DNA of 64,000 nt, taken from the NCBI RefSeq assembly GCF_003545885.1, contig NZ_QHCT01000009.1, forward strand, positions 1 to 64,000, in the 5' to 3' direction. Positions 63,864 to 64,000 of the stretch are shown here, one piece after another. The notes under the pieces were generated by a model. That model did not search any database, was not told where the DNA came from, and saw only the letters and a list, made by a program, of their open reading frames with translations. Origin of the DNA: Leptospira stimsonii. GTDB lineage: Bacteria > Spirochaetota > Leptospiria > Leptospirales > Leptospiraceae. The translations under genes and the position numbers were made by a program. The stretch's first letter is position 1; every line of letters begins with the position of its first letter.

Positions 63864-64000
63864 ATGTCCCAAAACTTTAAAAATCCACTCGTCGCGGAAG
63901 TCTTCCGGAATTATCCCAAGGAGATTCGAGAACGATTATTGAGTATAAGAGAATTGATCTTCAAAATCGCAAAAACGACCGAAGGGGTTGGAGATCTGGA
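63864..64000 (+). CDS. DUF1801-like protein, truncated by the window edge
   Basis: The start of a gene: MSQNFKNPLVAEVFRNYPKEIRERLLSIRELIF and then AKTTEGVGDLE to the window end. The pattern of a conserved YP..IR..LL.IRELI helix fits the N-terminus of DUF1801/YdhG-like proteins, but only 45 residues are visible. The ATG at 63864 is the first in this frame. Confidence 0.5.
   Translation, partial: MSQNFKNPLVAEVFRNYPKEIRERLLSIRELIFKIAKTTEGVGDL

Overview
The window looks like chromosomal DNA from a Leptospira species, probably of the pathogen-related part of the genus. The evidence is protein content: many lipoproteins with loose spirochaetal lipoboxes, an OmpL47-type repeat surface protein, a FlaA-like flagellar sheath paralogue, a TIGR04452-type small lipoprotein, a transketolase encoded as a separate N-terminal half, several multi-PAS histidine kinases, and a dispersed-type intergenic repeat. 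Coding is dense, on both strands, and mostly in short operons. I see no insertion sequence, prophage or CRISPR array. Species and replicon cannot be fixed by reading alone.

Layout. 0-6.2 kb: a membrane PP2C phosphatase, a tRNA-dihydrouridine synthase, and a lipoprotein gene fused by a 1-nt overlap to mnmC. 6.3-16.7 kb: RecQ, a large lipoprotein, an ECF sigma / FecR-type anti-sigma / outer-membrane-type triplet, DNA polymerase IV, a ComF-like phosphoribosyltransferase, then a divergent OmpL47-type surface protein and FlaA-like protein. 17-25 kb: a membrane PAS kinase, a five-PAS cytosolic hybrid kinase, and a thioesterase-MarR operon behind a three-half-site operator. 25-31 kb: an Fpg-like glycosylase, a 2-hydroxyacid dehydrogenase, and the tight operon lipase chaperone - Lnt - YprB-type nuclease. 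31-38 kb: an MBL-fold hydrolase and a three-gene signalling operon (membrane protein, 1166-residue kinase, receiver), then a lipoprotein.

38-43.6 kb: an SRPBCC protein, a repeat-rich gap, polyprenyl synthase, a SirB1-like protein, the transketolase N-half, a small membrane protein, tRNA-Thr(TGT) and tRNA-Tyr(GTA), and a tandem duplication carrying a scrap of the tRNA-Tyr 3' end. 43.6-49.5 kb: PBP1A with an N-terminal zinc ribbon, overlapped by a secreted helical-repeat gene; glutathione peroxidase and a ChaN-like protein. 49.5-56.5 kb: an MDR oxidoreductase divergent from a LysR gene, several hypotheticals, an EamA transporter and LpxD. 56.8-64 kb: leuCD divergent from a LysR gene, a lipoprotein metallopeptidase, a zinc-finger membrane protein, a second thioesterase divergent from a TetR gene around a long palindrome, a GNAT enzyme, and the start of a DUF1801-like gene cut by the window edge.

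How the genes connect: envelope building (Lnt, LpxD, PBP1A, polyprenyl synthase and the many lipoproteins) and signal transduction (three histidine kinases, one receiver, a PP2C phosphatase, an ECF sigma pair) dominate. Two unrelated regulators, MarR and TetR, each sit beside a hot-dog thioesterase with a clear palindromic operator, which suggests two separate acyl-CoA-responsive switches. The most unusual unit is the sigma / FecR / barrel triplet, because a short KDGS-type module ends the anti-sigma protein and begins the predicted outer-membrane protein.
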